From contig JAFZIY010000025.1 of the NCBI GenBank assembly GCA_017554105.1, positions 58,844-122,843 on the forward strand: DNA of 64,000 nucleotides, in the 5' to 3' direction. The DNA comes from Prevotella sp. Its GTDB lineage: Bacteria > Bacteroidota > Bacteroidia > Bacteroidales > Bacteroidaceae. Shown here one piece after another: positions 53,043 to 63,010 of this stretch (positions within the stretch are counted from its first letter, which is position 1; every line of letters starts with the position of its first letter). Both the position numbers and the translations under genes were made by a program. Below the pieces are notes generated by a model. It was given only the letters and a program-made list of their open reading frames with translations. It had not been told where the DNA came from and made no database searches.

Positions 53043-54152
53043 TTAGAGTTCTGCTTCTTTCATTCGCTCAGCGTTCTCTGCCACTGTGAGTGCATCAATC
53101 ATAGGCTGTATGTCACCTCCCAGGAAACCTTGCAGGTCGTGTGTCGTGAAACCGATACGGTGGTCGGTAACTCGTCCTTGCGGGAAGTTGTAGGTGCGTA
53201 TCTTGGCACTTCTGTCACCCGTGGAAACAAGACTCTTGCGGCGGTTTGCTATATCATCGACATACTTCTGATGCTCCTTGTCATAGATAAAGGTGTATAG
53301 TCGTGAGAGCGCACGCTCCTTGTTCTTTGGCTGGTCACGCGTTTCGGTACATTCAATGAGTATCTCTTCCGTCTCACCGGTGTTGGGGTTCTTCCACATG
53401 TAACGCAGACGAACACCAGATTCCACCTTGTTCACGTTCTGTCCTCCAGCACCAGACGAGCGGAAAGTGTCCCATTTTATCTCTCCTTCGTTCACATGTA
53501 CCTCGAACTTGTCTGCCTCAGGCAATACTGCTACCGTAGCGGCAGAGGTCTGCATTCGTCCGTTTGACTCTGTAACAGGTACTCTCTGCACGCGATGGAC
53601 ACCCGACTCATATTTCAATGTACCATAGACATCGGCTCCGCTAACGGCGAAATCAATCTCCTTGTAGCCACCTACGGCACCCTCGTTGAAGTCGGTTACC
53701 GACAATTGCCATCCCTTCGACTCACAGAAACGCTTGTACATCTGGAACAGGTCGCCAGCAAAAAGGCACGCCTCGTCGCCACCTGTACCTGCTCGTATCT
53801 CCATCTGCACGTTCTTGGCATCCTCAGGGTCCTTAGGAATGAGAGCAATCTTAATCTCTTCCTCCAGACGCGGCTGCAGTTCCTCGTTAGTGGCAAGTTC
53901 CTCGCGTGCCATCTCCCTCATCTCAGGGTCGCTTTCGTTAGCGAGGATATCCTTTGCTTCCTTTATTCCGTTCAGACATGCTATGTATCGCTTTCGCGCA
54001 TCCATGATGTCCCCAAGGTCCTTATACTCCTTGGTTAGTTTCACAAATCTCTGCTGGTCGGCAATCACGCTGGGGTCGGTAATCAGAGTCGTTACCTCCT
54101 CGTAGCGTGCCTCCAGTCCGTCAAGTTTCTGTAGTATGCTGTTGTTGTCCAT
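53043..54152 (-). CDS. prfA: Peptide chain release factor 1
   Basis: 369 residues. G-G-Q motif in S-S-G-A-G-G-Q-N-V-N-K, and the codon-recognition element of RF1 type. It terminates at UAA and UAG. It stands 22 bases before pyrF. Confidence 0.95.
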   Translation of the reverse strand: MDNNSILQKLDGLEARYEEVTTLITDPSVIADQQRFVKLTKEYKDLGDIMDARKRYIACLNGIKEAKDILANESDPEMREMAREELATNEELQPRLEEEIKIALIPKDPEDAKNVQMEIRAGTGGDEACLFAGDLFQMYKRFCESKGWQLSVTDFNEGAVGGYKEIDFAVSGADVYGTLKYESGVHRVQRVPVTESNGRMQTSAATVAVLPEADKFEVHVNEGEIKWDTFRSSGAGGQNVNKVESGVRLRYMWKNPNTGETEEILIECTETRDQPKNKERALSRLYTFIYDKEHQKYVDDIANRRKSLVSTGDRSAKIRTYNFPQGRVTDHRIGFTTHDLQGFLGGDIQPMIDALTVAENAERMKEAEL

Positions 54153-54177
54153 AACTTACTTGCAAAAGTTGAGTACT

Positions 54178-55356
54178 TTAATAATCGAATACGCCAAATT
54201 CGCTCTTGATGGTGAGGCTCTTCTTGCCTTCCTCCACGCGTCCCACCAACTGCGCATCAATGTTGAACGACTTGCTTATTTCAATAACCTTGTCTGCCAC
54301 TTCAGGACGCACATAGATTTCCATTCGATGTCCCATGTTGAACACCTGGTACATCTCGCGCCAGTCGGTGCCGCTTTGCTCCTTGATGATCTGGAAGAGT
54401 GGGGGAACGGGGAACATGTTGTCCTTAATCACGCGGCAGTTGTCACCCACGAAGTGAAGCACCTTGGTCTGCGCTCCGCCAGTACAGTGAACCATTCCGT
54501 GAATCTCCGGACGTATCTCATCGAGCACACGCTTGATGACTGGGGCATAGGTGCGAGTGGGCGACAGTACGAGTTGCCCCACATCCACTTTCTCCCCAAG
54601 GGATTGTAGCAGGTCGGTTAGTTTATATTTCCCGCTATATACCAGTTCCTCAGGCACATTGTGGTCGTAACTCTCGGGGTATTTCTCTGCCAGATACTTA
54701 CCGAATACATCATGACGTGCCGATGTCAGTCCGTTGCTTCCCATTCCTCCGTTATAACGCTTCTCGTATGTTGCCTGACCAGTGGATGAGAGTCCCACGA
54801 TGACATCACCGGGACGTATGTTCGCGTTATCTATGACATCGCTTCGCTTCATGCGGCATGTGACGGTAGAGTCAACTATGATGGTGCGTACAAGGTCGCC
54901 CACGTCGGCTGTCTCTCCACCGGTGGGGTATATGCCTATTCCCATATCACGAAGTTCGGCGAGCAGTTCGTCGGTTTCGTTGATAATGGCTGAAATCACC
55001 TCGCCGGGAATGAGCATCTTATTGCGCCCTATGGTACTCGACACGAGAATGTTGTCCACCGCTCCGACACAAAGCAGGTCGTCGGTGTTCATCACGATAG
55101 CATCCTGCGCTATGCCTTTCCACACAGAGAGGTCTCCGGTCTCCTTCCAGTACATATACGCGAGGCTCGATTTCGTTCCGGCACCATCGGCATGCATTAT
55201 GTTGCAATACTCCGGGTCGCCTCCCAGAATGTCTGGAATAATCTTGCAAAACGCTTGTGGGAAAATACCCTTGTCAATGTTCTTGATGGCGTTGTGGACA
55301 TCTTCCTTTGCCGCACTCACTCCGCGCATCATATATCTATTTGATTTATCCATCAT
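54178..55356 (-). CDS. purM: Phosphoribosylformylglycinamidine cyclo-ligase
   Basis: 392 residues, longer than Escherichia coli PurM (345) but of the length seen in Bacteroidetes. AIR synthase signature blocks HADGAGTKSSLAYMY, VDSTVTCRMKR, PGDVIVGLSSTGQATYE and VHCTGGAQTKVL. It closes the imidazole ring in purine synthesis. Part of the run with purC, three genes away. Confidence 0.9.
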   Translation of the reverse strand: MMDKSNRYMMRGVSAAKEDVHNAIKNIDKGIFPQAFCKIIPDILGGDPEYCNIMHADGAGTKSSLAYMYWKETGDLSVWKGIAQDAIVMNTDDLLCVGAVDNILVSSTIGRNKMLIPGEVISAIINETDELLAELRDMGIGIYPTGGETADVGDLVRTIIVDSTVTCRMKRSDVIDNANIRPGDVIVGLSSTGQATYEKRYNGGMGSNGLTSARHDVFGKYLAEKYPESYDHNVPEELVYSGKYKLTDLLQSLGEKVDVGQLVLSPTRTYAPVIKRVLDEIRPEIHGMVHCTGGAQTKVLHFVGDNCRVIKDNMFPVPPLFQIIKEQSGTDWREMYQVFNMGHRMEIYVRPEVADKVIEISKSFNIDAQLVGRVEEGKKSLTIKSEFGVFDY

Positions 55357-55390
55357 GTTGTGTTTGTTGTTTAGTGAAATGACTCAAACC

Positions 55391-56137
55391 TCATCTCTCC
55401 CCATGCCAGAACTCCCATGAGGCGAATGCCTGCAGGAGAAGCATCTCAAGTCCGTTCTTTACCGTCGCACCTTTCTGCCTTCCCTTTTCAAGGAACAGCG
55501 TCTCGTCGGGGTTGTATATGAGGTCGTATAGTATGTTATGCTCGTCCATTGCCTCGTAGGGCAGTTTGGGACACTCGTCGGTGTGTGGGTACATACCGCA
55601 TGGAGTGCAGTTCACAATCACATTGTACTCCTTCACCACGTCAGGCGTAATCTTGTCATACTGCAATGTTCCGGGCCTTTCATATCTGCTGACGAAAACC
55701 GTCTCCAGTCCCAGTGAGCGTAATCCGAAGTCGATGGCCTTTGATGCTCCGCCAGTACCCAGTATCAGTGCCTTCTTATGGCAACTCTCAATCATCGGCT
55801 CTATGCTGCGCGTAAAACCGATGACATCGCTGTTGAATCCTTTAAGTACGAAATCAGCGCCCTTGTGCTCAACCCTTATCACGTTGACTGCTCCGATAGC
55901 CCTTGCTTCAGGACTGATATAGTCGAGATACTCCATCACCTTCTCCTTATACGGTATAGTGACGTTCAGTCCCCGAAGTTCTGGATTCCTTGCCAGAACC
56001 TCTGGAAGCATGTCTATGGAGGCTATCTCGAAGTTTATGTACCGAGCGTCGATGTTCTCGTTCGAGAACTTCTCATTGAAGTAACTAATAGAGAACGAGT
56101 GCCCCAATGGGTAACCAATCAGTCCGTACTTGTCCAT
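55391..56137 (-). CDS. aroE: Shikimate dehydrogenase
   Basis: 248 residues. G-Y-P-L-G-H-S-F-S at the N-terminus binds shikimate; N-V-T-I-P-Y-K-E-K has the catalytic Lys; the NADP fold is LILGTGGASKAIDFGL; NCTPCGMYP follows. It reduces 3-dehydroshikimate in the path to chorismate, which feeds trpE. Confidence 0.93.
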   Translation of the reverse strand: MDKYGLIGYPLGHSFSISYFNEKFSNENIDARYINFEIASIDMLPEVLARNPELRGLNVTIPYKEKVMEYLDYISPEARAIGAVNVIRVEHKGADFVLKGFNSDVIGFTRSIEPMIESCHKKALILGTGGASKAIDFGLRSLGLETVFVSRYERPGTLQYDKITPDVVKEYNVIVNCTPCGMYPHTDECPKLPYEAMDEHNILYDLIYNPDETLFLEKGRQKGATVKNGLEMLLLQAFASWEFWHGER

Positions 56138-56164
56138 AATTATAATGTTATAAAGATTCTTTGC

Positions 56165-56899
56165 CTATTTTGTTGCTATGTAAAGCGTGCAGATGCCAAA
56201 GGTGAGACGTTTGAATCTCGACTTGCTGAATCCCGCCTTCTGCAGGATGTCCATCATTGCCTCTCCTTGAGGGAATGCCTCGATTGTGGCGGTGAGATAC
56301 TTATATGCGCTCTTGTCCTTTGAGACGAGTTTCCCGTATATCGGTAGGAAGGTGTGGCTGTAAACCCAGAACAGTTGCCTCATGGGGAAACTGACAGGTC
56401 GTGTTAGTTCCACCACACTGAGGTGTCCTCCGGGCTTGAGCACACGGCACATCTCGCTGAGTCCTCTGTCGAGACTTCCGAAGTTACGTATGCCGAATGC
56501 TGCCGTTACAGCGTCAAACGTATTGTCTTCGAACGTAAGGTTCAGACAATCCTCCTTCCTGAAGGATATGATGTCGGCAAGCCCTGCCTGTTCCACTTTC
56601 TTTCTTCCTATCTCCATCATGCCTTCAGAGATGTCGGCACCAATGAGATTCGTAGGCTTCAGCAGTTGGGCAGACAAGATGGCAAAGTCTCCGGTGCCTG
56701 TGGCGATGTCGAGCATCACCTTAGGCTTATACTCCCTGAGTTGTTCTATTGCCTTGCGTCGCCATCCCTTGTCTATGTCCCACGAGAGACGATGGTTGAG
56801 GGTGTCATAGCTTGGGGCGATGTTGTCGAACATCTCCTCCACCTGTTTCGTCTTTTCCTCCCCCTTGTCGTAGGGCTTTATCGTCTCTTGCTTGTACAT
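56165..56899 (-). CDS. menG: Demethylmenaquinone methyltransferase (MenG/UbiE)
   Basis: 244 residues. SAM-binding [11 protein letters not shown] and family motifs [28 protein letters not shown] and [15 protein letters not shown]. As Bacteroidales use menaquinone, methylation of demethylmenaquinone is the expected role. Confidence 0.9.
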   Translation of the reverse strand: MYKQETIKPYDKGEEKTKQVEEMFDNIAPSYDTLNHRLSWDIDKGWRRKAIEQLREYKPKVMLDIATGTGDFAILSAQLLKPTNLIGADISEGMMEIGRKKVEQAGLADIISFRKEDCLNLTFEDNTFDAVTAAFGIRNFGSLDRGLSEMCRVLKPGGHLSVVELTRPVSFPMRQLFWVYSHTFLPIYGKLVSKDKSAYKYLTATIEAFPQGEAMMDILQKAGFSKSRFKRLTFGICTLYIATK

Positions 56900-56908
56900 T
56901 GTCAGGCT

Positions 56909-57862
56909 TTACTTAGCACAGGATGCAAGATATTCTCTTACATTCTTCTCTATGCGTGCGGCGATATCATCCTCTGCTTCGGCACGGTCAAACTTCTCGC
57001 CCGTGATATGCTCGTAGAGTTCGATGTAGCGCTCACTCACGCTCTCGGCATATTCGTCGGTAATCTCAGGCATCACCTGTCCCGGCTCGTTCATGAAGTT
57101 ATGCTCAATGAGCCACTGTCTCACGAACTCCTTTGAGAGTTGTCGCTGAGGCTCGCCCTTGGCCAGTTTCTCCTCGTAGCCTTCAGCATAGAAGTAGCGG
57201 CTGGAGTCGGGAGTGTGAATCTCGTCAATGAGATACACCTTGCCGTCACGCTTTCCGAACTCATATTTTGTGTCAACGAGGATAAGTCCTTGCTTTGCAG
57301 CAATCTCCTGTCCACGTGCGAAAATCTTACGGGTGTAGTCCTCCATCACCTCGTAGTCTTCCTTTGACACGATGCCCTGTGCGATAATCTCTTCCTTCGA
57401 GATATTCATGTCGTGTCCCTCGTCGGCCTTTGTCGTAGGTGTGATTATAGGTTCCGGGAACCGTTCGTTCTCACGCATTCCATCGGGCAGTTTCACACCG
57501 CACAGTTCGCGGCAACCGTTCTTATACTCGCGCCATGCAGAGCCTGTGAGGATAGAGCGGATAATCATCTCCACGCGGAATCCCTCGCATTTCAGTCCTA
57601 CGGTCACCATAGGGTCGGGCGTTGCTAGTTTCCAGTTAGGGCAGATGTCGGTCGTGGTGTCAAGAAACTTTGCGGCAATCTGGTTCAGTACCTGTCCCTT
57701 GAAAGGTATTCCCTTAGGCAGAACCACGTCAAATGCCGATATTCTGTCGGTTGCAACCATTACCAGAAGGTCGTCGTTGATGTCATATACATCGCGCACC
57801 TTACCGTGATAAACACTCTTTTGTCCTTCGAAGTGAAAATCTGTTTTTGTTAAAGCTTTCAT
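56909..57862 (-). CDS. purC: SAICAR synthase
   Basis: 317 residues. [20 protein letters not shown] is the nucleotide-binding start; [14 protein letters not shown], then VRQWL are the C-terminal signature. It joins CAIR and aspartate with ATP in purine synthesis. The longer form is normal for Bacteroidetes. Confidence 0.95.
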   Translation of the reverse strand: MKALTKTDFHFEGQKSVYHGKVRDVYDINDDLLVMVATDRISAFDVVLPKGIPFKGQVLNQIAAKFLDTTTDICPNWKLATPDPMVTVGLKCEGFRVEMIIRSILTGSAWREYKNGCRELCGVKLPDGMRENERFPEPIITPTTKADEGHDMNISKEEIIAQGIVSKEDYEVMEDYTRKIFARGQEIAAKQGLILVDTKYEFGKRDGKVYLIDEIHTPDSSRYFYAEGYEEKLAKGEPQRQLSKEFVRQWLIEHNFMNEPGQVMPEITDEYAESVSERYIELYEHITGEKFDRAEAEDDIAARIEKNVREYLASCAK

Positions 57863-57874
57863 TCCTATATCTTT

Positions 57875-58864
57875 TTAATCTGTTTGTTCACTTTCCGAAT
57901 GTCTTCTTTTTGCATAGCTCTGCTCCTTCTCCTTGTCGTAGGACTCGTAGGCGTTGACAATCCTTGTAACGAGTTTATGGCGCACTATGTCTGTCTTGTT
58001 CATCTCAATGAACGAGATACCTTCCACACCCTTCAGTATCCTCATTGCCGTTCGCAGTCCGCTGTTGATTTCGTGTGGCAAGTCAACCTGAGTCATGTCG
58101 CCGGTGATAATCATCTTCGTGTTCCATCCCATGCGGGTGAGGAACATCTTCAGTTGAGCCGTTGTGGTGTTCTGTGCCTCGTCGAGAATTACTACGGCAT
58201 CGCTCAGTGTGCGTCCTCGCATGAAGGCAAGTGGTGCTATCTGAATGATATGCTTGTCCATCATGTCCTGTAGTTTCACTGCAGGTATCATGTCCTCAAG
58301 CGCGTCATAGAGAGGTTGCAGATACGGGTCTATCTTATCCTTCATGTCGCCGGGCAGGAACCCCAGTTTCTCACCTGCCTCCACCGCCGGTCTTGAGAGG
58401 ATAATCTTCTTTGCCTGTTTCTCCTTCAGTGACTTCACCGCAAGTGCTATGCTGAGATACGTCTTTCCCGTTCCCGCCGGTCCAACGGCAAAAATCATGT
58501 CGTCCTTCTCAAACGCATCGATAATCTTCTGCTGATTCTCGCTTCGTGCCTTGATGGGACGTCCCGAGATGCTGTACACCACAACATCCTTCGCGGCATC
58601 GTCCTTCGTCTTCCTCCCGTTGGCGATGTCCAGGATGTCCTCCTCTGAGATGGAGTTGTATTTCAAGACGTGCTTCCGCATCGCCTCGATGCAATTCTCA
58701 AAGTGAAGCATCTGGTCGCTGTCACCAATGACACGCAACACATTGTCGCGGGCCACAATGCGCAACTTCGGGAAGAGCGCCTTAATCATCTGAAGGTGGT
58801 TGTTTCCGACCCCGTAGAACACTACGGGGTCAATATCTTCAAGTACTATATGCTTCTCTGTCAC
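57875..58864 (-). CDS. PhoH-family ATPase
   Basis: 329 residues. Walker A G-P-A-G-T-G-K-T-Y-L and Walker B A-V-V-I-L-D-E-A-Q-N; the family block ALVKSLKEKQAKKI-like and FLTRMGWNTKMIITGD follow. PhoH-like proteins are RNA-linked ATPases of stress or rRNA processing, function not settled. First in the minus-strand run; two overlapping TAATTTTG boxes lie upstream (58929-58944). Confidence 0.9.
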   Translation of the reverse strand: MTEKHIVLEDIDPVVFYGVGNNHLQMIKALFPKLRIVARDNVLRVIGDSDQMLHFENCIEAMRKHVLKYNSISEEDILDIANGRKTKDDAAKDVVVYSISGRPIKARSENQQKIIDAFEKDDMIFAVGPAGTGKTYLSIALAVKSLKEKQAKKIILSRPAVEAGEKLGFLPGDMKDKIDPYLQPLYDALEDMIPAVKLQDMMDKHIIQIAPLAFMRGRTLSDAVVILDEAQNTTTAQLKMFLTRMGWNTKMIITGDMTQVDLPHEINSGLRTAMRILKGVEGISFIEMNKTDIVRHKLVTRIVNAYESYDKEKEQSYAKRRHSESEQTD

Positions 58865-59030
58865 GTTTCCCTTTATACTTTTGCTTACAGATAATAATAA
58901 TGAATTCTCTTTGTTAAAAAATCACGTGCAAAATTACAAAATTAATTCGACATAACATCTCCTTTCTTTCTATTTTATGTTAAACTTTCATCTTTTGGTC
59001 GAAAATGAGTCAAATGTCAGGAAAAAACAG

Positions 59031-59038
59031 TACCTTTG
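59031..59038 (+). promoter_or_regulatory. -7 box before the DUF5715 gene
   Basis: TACCTTTG, 17 bases before the ATG. No TTTG at the right distance upstream; a candidate only. Confidence 0.35.
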
Positions 59039-59055
59039 TCGCTTGAAACACTCTT

Positions 59056-59856
59056 ATGAAGTTTAAAGTCACAAAAAACAGATATCTGGAAGGGTTCGGG
59101 ATTGTAGTGGTGATACTCGCTCTCGTACGATGCTTCTTTCCTTCTGTGGCAGAGCAGAAAGTCTCTGTGCAGGAGGGAGCGGAGTTTGACAGTGTGCAAG
59201 TTGACCAGCAGCGTGCCGCCACCGATGTCCCTGAAAAGAAAGAGCCCGACTCTAAACCTCTTGAGATAAAGCCTTCCCGATTCTTTGATTCCGCAGGCAA
59301 CATCATCAAGAACAAAATCCTCAGCGTGAATAATTACAAAGAGGCTTTTCCCGACACCAACGACTTGCAGATGGTTGCTGCACAGAAGTATGGCGTACCG
59401 CCTATGGAGTACCGTGCCGACGTGGAGAACAACAAGACAGGACTCGTGTATATAGGTGCCAATCCTTACTATGACACCGACCCTATGACGCGCAGCATAC
59501 CATATCTCGTACCCCGTGCCGCAACGCTTCTTAACGACATCGGAAGGGCTTTCTTCGACAGTCTTCAGGTAAAGGGACTGCCCATCAACCGTTTCATCGT
59601 CACCAGTGCCACCAGAACGCGTGAGGACGTGGCCATCCTGCGCCGTCACAACAGAAATGCGACGGAGAACAGTTGTCACATGTACGGCACCACGTTCGAC
59701 ATATCATATACAAGATATAATCCCATTTCAACTCCCGTGCGTGACGATCAGTTGAAATGGGTTCTCAGTGAAGTATTACGTGATATGCGTGAGAGTGAGC
59801 GTTGCTATGTCAAATACGAAGTGAAACAAAGTTGTTTCCACATCACGACGAGGTGA
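59056..59856 (+). CDS. DUF5715-family protein, M15-peptidase-like
   Basis: 266 residues. An N-terminal membrane helix (about 10-30) precedes a Glu/Lys-rich linker. The C-terminal half has TSATRTREDVAILRRHNRNA with S-C-H-M-Y-G-T-T-F-D-I-S-Y, which echoes the S-x-x-R-T and S-x-H-x-x-G-x-x-x-D-I metal-site pattern of D-Ala-D-Ala carboxypeptidases of type M15. DUF5715 is the Bacteroidetes family I place it in. A role in peptidoglycan trimming is inferred. Confidence 0.7.
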   Translation: MKFKVTKNRYLEGFGIVVVILALVRCFFPSVAEQKVSVQEGAEFDSVQVDQQRAATDVPEKKEPDSKPLEIKPSRFFDSAGNIIKNKILSVNNYKEAFPDTNDLQMVAAQKYGVPPMEYRADVENNKTGLVYIGANPYYDTDPMTRSIPYLVPRAATLLNDIGRAFFDSLQVKGLPINRFIVTSATRTREDVAILRRHNRNATENSCHMYGTTFDISYTRYNPISTPVRDDQLKWVLSEVLRDMRESERCYVKYEVKQSCFHITTR

Positions 59857-59857
59857 G

Positions 59858-60661
59858 TTAGTATTCTTCGTCTTCCACTATATCTGCTGCCTCGAGCGAC
59901 AGTGAGTCGGGGTCTTCCTCTATTGTGGTGCGGTAACTCTCTTCCGTCAGCTTGTCCTCGTCGAAGTCGTCATCGTCATCGTCTGCATTGTAGTTGTCAA
60001 CGATTTCCACATCCTCGTCGGCATTATCCTCATTGATAGCATCGTCGTCATCATCGATGTCGAACTTAGTGCGCTGACGCTCCACCTTCGGTTTCTCCTT
60101 CGCGAAGATAGCCTCCACCCAGGTGCCCTTCGGTATCTCCAGTACCTCGTAGCCGTCCTCTATTTTCTTCTCATACATACCGCCTTTCTTGTGCAGCCTG
60201 TCGGCCGGAAGGGTGGTGGTGCTTATGTCGAAGCCGTGCTGTATGATGTCCTGGATGCTCTGAGACAGGGAGTCCCATCCTCCTCCGAAGTTACGGTCGA
60301 GCACCTCGATGAGTTTCGCGGCAGAGATATGCCCGATGTTCTCGTAGGTGAGGTCAGTGACGCGTGTGATAGGGTGTTTCTTCACGGCCCATTTCACCTT
60401 CTCGTTGTCCTCGCCCTTTATCTGTGCGACCTTGAATCCTCTTGCCTCGTATTTCTTTATCACTTCCGGCTTGTCAATCTTTACCTCTTCGATGTCGAAA
60501 GCGCTTTTGATGATATCTAGATAATGGCGCATGTTCTCCTTCAGGTCGGCATCCTTCTGCGCAGATTCTATCATGCGGAAGATGTCATTCTCCTGAATGT
60601 CCCATACGTTGCTCTTGTTCAGTGTCTTCAGCGTTAAGGTTTTTCCTGCTGTTTCTTTCAT
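59858..60661 (-). CDS. Acidic-tailed protein of unknown function
   Basis: 267 residues. The N-terminal 185 are mixed helix and strand (HPITRVTDLTYENIGHISAA). The C-terminal 80 are extremely acidic, with runs of Asp (F-D-I-D-D-D-D-D-A and N-A-D-D-D-D-D-D-F-D-E-D). I do not recognise a named family. The tail recalls nucleic-acid-mimic or chaperone-like acidic tails. It is convergent with the DUF5715 gene, one base apart. Confidence 0.65.
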   Translation of the reverse strand: MKETAGKTLTLKTLNKSNVWDIQENDIFRMIESAQKDADLKENMRHYLDIIKSAFDIEEVKIDKPEVIKKYEARGFKVAQIKGEDNEKVKWAVKKHPITRVTDLTYENIGHISAAKLIEVLDRNFGGGWDSLSQSIQDIIQHGFDISTTTLPADRLHKKGGMYEKKIEDGYEVLEIPKGTWVEAIFAKEKPKVERQRTKFDIDDDDDAINEDNADEDVEIVDNYNADDDDDDFDEDKLTEESYRTTIEEDPDSLSLEAADIVEDEEY

Positions 60662-60708
60662 AATGATTTAAAAGTTCAAAGTTCTATGTTCTAAGTACAA
60701 ATCGTTTG

Positions 60709-60739
60709 CAAAAATACTATATAAAATCTTATTTGCAAG
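60709..60739 (-). promoter_or_regulatory. Promoter of the acidic-tailed protein gene
   Basis: CTTG (60736-60739), 19 bp, TATTTTTG (60709-60716) on the minus strand. Confidence 0.4.
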
Positions 60740-60786
60740 TTTTTCTATGAAAAAAAATGCTAACATTGAAAAAAAACTCACACACC

Positions 60787-60818
60787 TTGCATTTTTACAT
60801 TTTAAATTTTTACTTTTG
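60787..60818 (+). promoter_or_regulatory. rarA promoter, almost leaderless
   Basis: A weak TTG (60787-60789), 21 bp, TACTTTTG (60811-60818), then ten bases to the ATG at 60829. Confidence 0.5.
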
Positions 60819-60828
60819 CACATGTATT

Positions 60829-62106
60829 ATGGCCGAACCATTAGCGGAAAGGATGCGACCTCACACGCTCGAGGACTATATCGGGCAGAAGCATCTTGTG
60901 GGTGAGGGTGCTGTCCTGCGTCGTATGATTGACGCTGGGCACATCACCTCTTTTATATTATGGGGACCTCCGGGAGTGGGGAAGACCACACTCGCCCAGA
61001 TAATAGCCAACAAGTTGAAGACTCCTTTCTATACCCTGAGTGCCGTAACAAGTGGAGTGAAGGACGTGCGCGACGTCATAGAGAGGGCTAGGAACGGACG
61101 GTTCTTCAACTCCGCCAGTCCTATACTCTTCATCGACGAGATACACCGCTTCAGCAAGAGCCAGCAGGACTCGCTCCTCGGAGCCGTGGAGAAGGGTGTG
61201 GTGACACTCATCGGGGCCACGACCGAGAACCCCTCGTTCGAGGTCATCCGTCCTCTGCTGTCGCGCTGTCAGTTATATGTGCTGAAATCCCTCGACAAGG
61301 ACGACCTGTTGCAGTTGCTCCACCGTGCTATAGAGGAGGATGTGGAACTCAAGAAACGCAAGATAGAGTTGCGCGAGACCTCGGCAATGCTGCGCTATAG
61401 CGGTGGTGATGCGCGCAAACTTCTCAATATCCTTGAACTGGTGGTCGAGGCATCGCCCGAGGGAGAGGATGTCGTAGTCACCGATGAGATAGTGGTCAAC
61501 CGCCTCCAGCAGAACCCTCTGGCATACGACAAGGACGGGGAGATGCACTACGACATTATCTCCGCATTCATAAAAAGCATTCGCGGCAGCGACCCCGACG
61601 CCGCCCTTTACTGGATGGCACGCATGATAGAGGGTGGGGAAGACCCGCAGTTCATTGCCCGCCGTATGGTTATCAGCGCTGCCGAGGACATCGGACTTGC
61701 CAATCCCAATGCCCTTTTGCTGGCCAATGCCGCCTTCGATGCCGTTATGAAGATAGGATGGCCCGAGGGCAGGATACCGCTTGCAGAGTGTGCCGTCTAT
61801 CTTGCCACGTCGCCAAAGAGCAATTCCGCATATATGGGCATCGGCAAGGCACTCGAGGTGGTCAAGGAGACCGGCAACCAACCCGTGCCCCTGCATCTGC
61901 GCAATGCACCGACGAAACTGATGGCTGAGTTAGGCTATAGCGACGGATATAAGTATGCCCACGACTATCCGGGCAACTTCGTCGTACAGCAGTTCCTTCC
62001 CGATGAACTGAAGGACGAGCGATTCTGGCACGCCCAGCACTCCCCGTCGGAGGAAAAACTATACCAGCGCATGATACAGTGCTGGGGAGAGCGCTTCAGG
62101 AAATAG
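60829..62106 (+). CDS. rarA: Replication-associated recombination protein A (RarA/MgsA)
   Basis: 425 residues from ATG 60829 (MAEPLAERMRPHTLEDYIGQ); the frame extends upstream to 60757, but that Met lies before the promoter. AAA+ ATPase with Walker A G-P-P-G-V-G-K-T-T-L-A and Walker B I-L-F-I-D-E-I-H-R-F. The C-terminal tetramer domain is seen (LYWMARMIEGGEDPQFIARR, ALEVVKETGNQPVPLHLRNA). It acts at stalled replication forks. Confidence 0.93.
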   Translation: MAEPLAERMRPHTLEDYIGQKHLVGEGAVLRRMIDAGHITSFILWGPPGVGKTTLAQIIANKLKTPFYTLSAVTSGVKDVRDVIERARNGRFFNSASPILFIDEIHRFSKSQQDSLLGAVEKGVVTLIGATTENPSFEVIRPLLSRCQLYVLKSLDKDDLLQLLHRAIEEDVELKKRKIELRETSAMLRYSGGDARKLLNILELVVEASPEGEDVVVTDEIVVNRLQQNPLAYDKDGEMHYDIISAFIKSIRGSDPDAALYWMARMIEGGEDPQFIARRMVISAAEDIGLANPNALLLANAAFDAVMKIGWPEGRIPLAECAVYLATSPKSNSAYMGIGKALEVVKETGNQPVPLHLRNAPTKLMAELGYSDGYKYAHDYPGNFVVQQFLPDELKDERFWHAQHSPSEEKLYQRMIQCWGERFRK

Positions 62107-62122
62107 CATGTAAGACAATACT

Positions 62123-62743
62123 ATGGAGTCATTCATATTCATAATAGAGTTTTTAGGAACCTTTGCCGCCGCGATATCAGGCATCCGACTTGCCGCTGCC
62201 AAGCAGTTCGACTGGTTCGGGGGCTATGTCGTCGGTCTTGCTACGGCCATCGGCGGCGGAACGCTCCGCGACCTGATGATCAACGCCACACCCTTCTGGA
62301 TGACCAAGAGCGTATATATAATATGTACCGGAATAGCACTTGTCGTTGTCATCATCTTCAAGAAATACCTTGTAAGGCTCAATAACACGTGGTTTATCTT
62401 CGACACGCTGGGACTGGCGTTCTTCACCGTCGCCGGCATACAGAAGACGCTGATGTACGGCTTCCCCTTCTGGGTGGCCATCATTATGGGATGCATCACG
62501 GGAGCGGCAGGTGGAGTGGTGCGTGATGTCCTGATAAACGAGGAGCCTTTGATATTCCGCAAGGAGGTCTATGCGCTTGCAAGCATCATCGGAGGACTCA
62601 TCTTCCATCTGCTGTCGTGGCTCGGTGCAGGTCATGCGGCGTGTGCTGTAGTATGCTTCATCAGTATTGTCGCCATGCGTGTCCTTGCCGTGAAATATCA
62701 CATCAGTCTGCCACATCTGAAGGCGGAAGATATCGAAAAATAG
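62123..62743 (+). CDS. UPF0126/TRIC-type cation channel family protein
   Basis: 206 residues, seven helices in two repeats. Each repeat carries a glycine-rich motif followed by R-D (T-A-I-G-G-G-T-L-R-D and T-G-A-A-G-G-V-V-R-D), the trimeric intracellular cation channel hallmark. Probable K+ channel of the inner membrane. 16 bases behind rarA. Confidence 0.9.
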   Translation: MESFIFIIEFLGTFAAAISGIRLAAAKQFDWFGGYVVGLATAIGGGTLRDLMINATPFWMTKSVYIICTGIALVVVIIFKKYLVRLNNTWFIFDTLGLAFFTVAGIQKTLMYGFPFWVAIIMGCITGAAGGVVRDVLINEEPLIFRKEVYALASIIGGLIFHLLSWLGAGHAACAVVCFISIVAMRVLAVKYHISLPHLKAEDIEK

Positions 62744-62793
62744 GCCTCACAACCACTTTTTGCCACTTTTTCTCAAAAAAACACGCGAAATAT

Positions 62794-62824
62794 TTTGCCG
62801 TTAGCAAAAAACTATGTACCTTTG
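62794..62824 (+). promoter_or_regulatory. Promoter for tRNA-Arg(ACG)
   Basis: TTTG (62794-62797), 19 bp, TACCTTTG (62817-62824), 20 bases before the tRNA. Confidence 0.75.
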
Positions 62825-62844
62825 CACTCGCAATTCAAGAAGGA

Positions 62845-62918
62845 GGCTCCCTAGCTCAACTGAATAGAGCATCTGACTACGGATCAGAAGGTTGTGGGTT
62901 TGAATCCCGCGGGAGTCA
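62845..62918 (+). tRNA. tRNA-Arg(ACG)
   Basis: A 74-base cloverleaf: acceptor GGCTCCC/GGGAGTC (one G-T pair), anticodon arm TCTGA-CTACGGA-TCAGA with anticodon ACG (A34 normally changed to inosine), T arm GTGGG/CCCGC with a T loop TTTGAAT, discriminator A. CCA is not encoded. Confidence 0.95.
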
Positions 62919-62931
62919 CAAAAGGGATAAG

Positions 62932-62969
62932 CCAAGACGAGAGTTTACTTTCAGTCTTGGTTTTTTCTT
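62932..62969 (+). terminator. Terminator after tRNA-Arg(ACG)
   Basis: CCAAGAC, 15-base loop, GTCTTGG, then TTTTTTC. Confidence 0.75.
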
Positions 62970-63010
62970 TTTGTTGGACGGCTGGTGCAACCGAAGGGAT
63001 ATGCAATTTT

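Noticed and set aside
60757-60828. Upstream start for rarA
   Set aside because: It precedes the predicted promoter, and family proteins begin near M-A-E-P-L-A-E-R-M-R-P.
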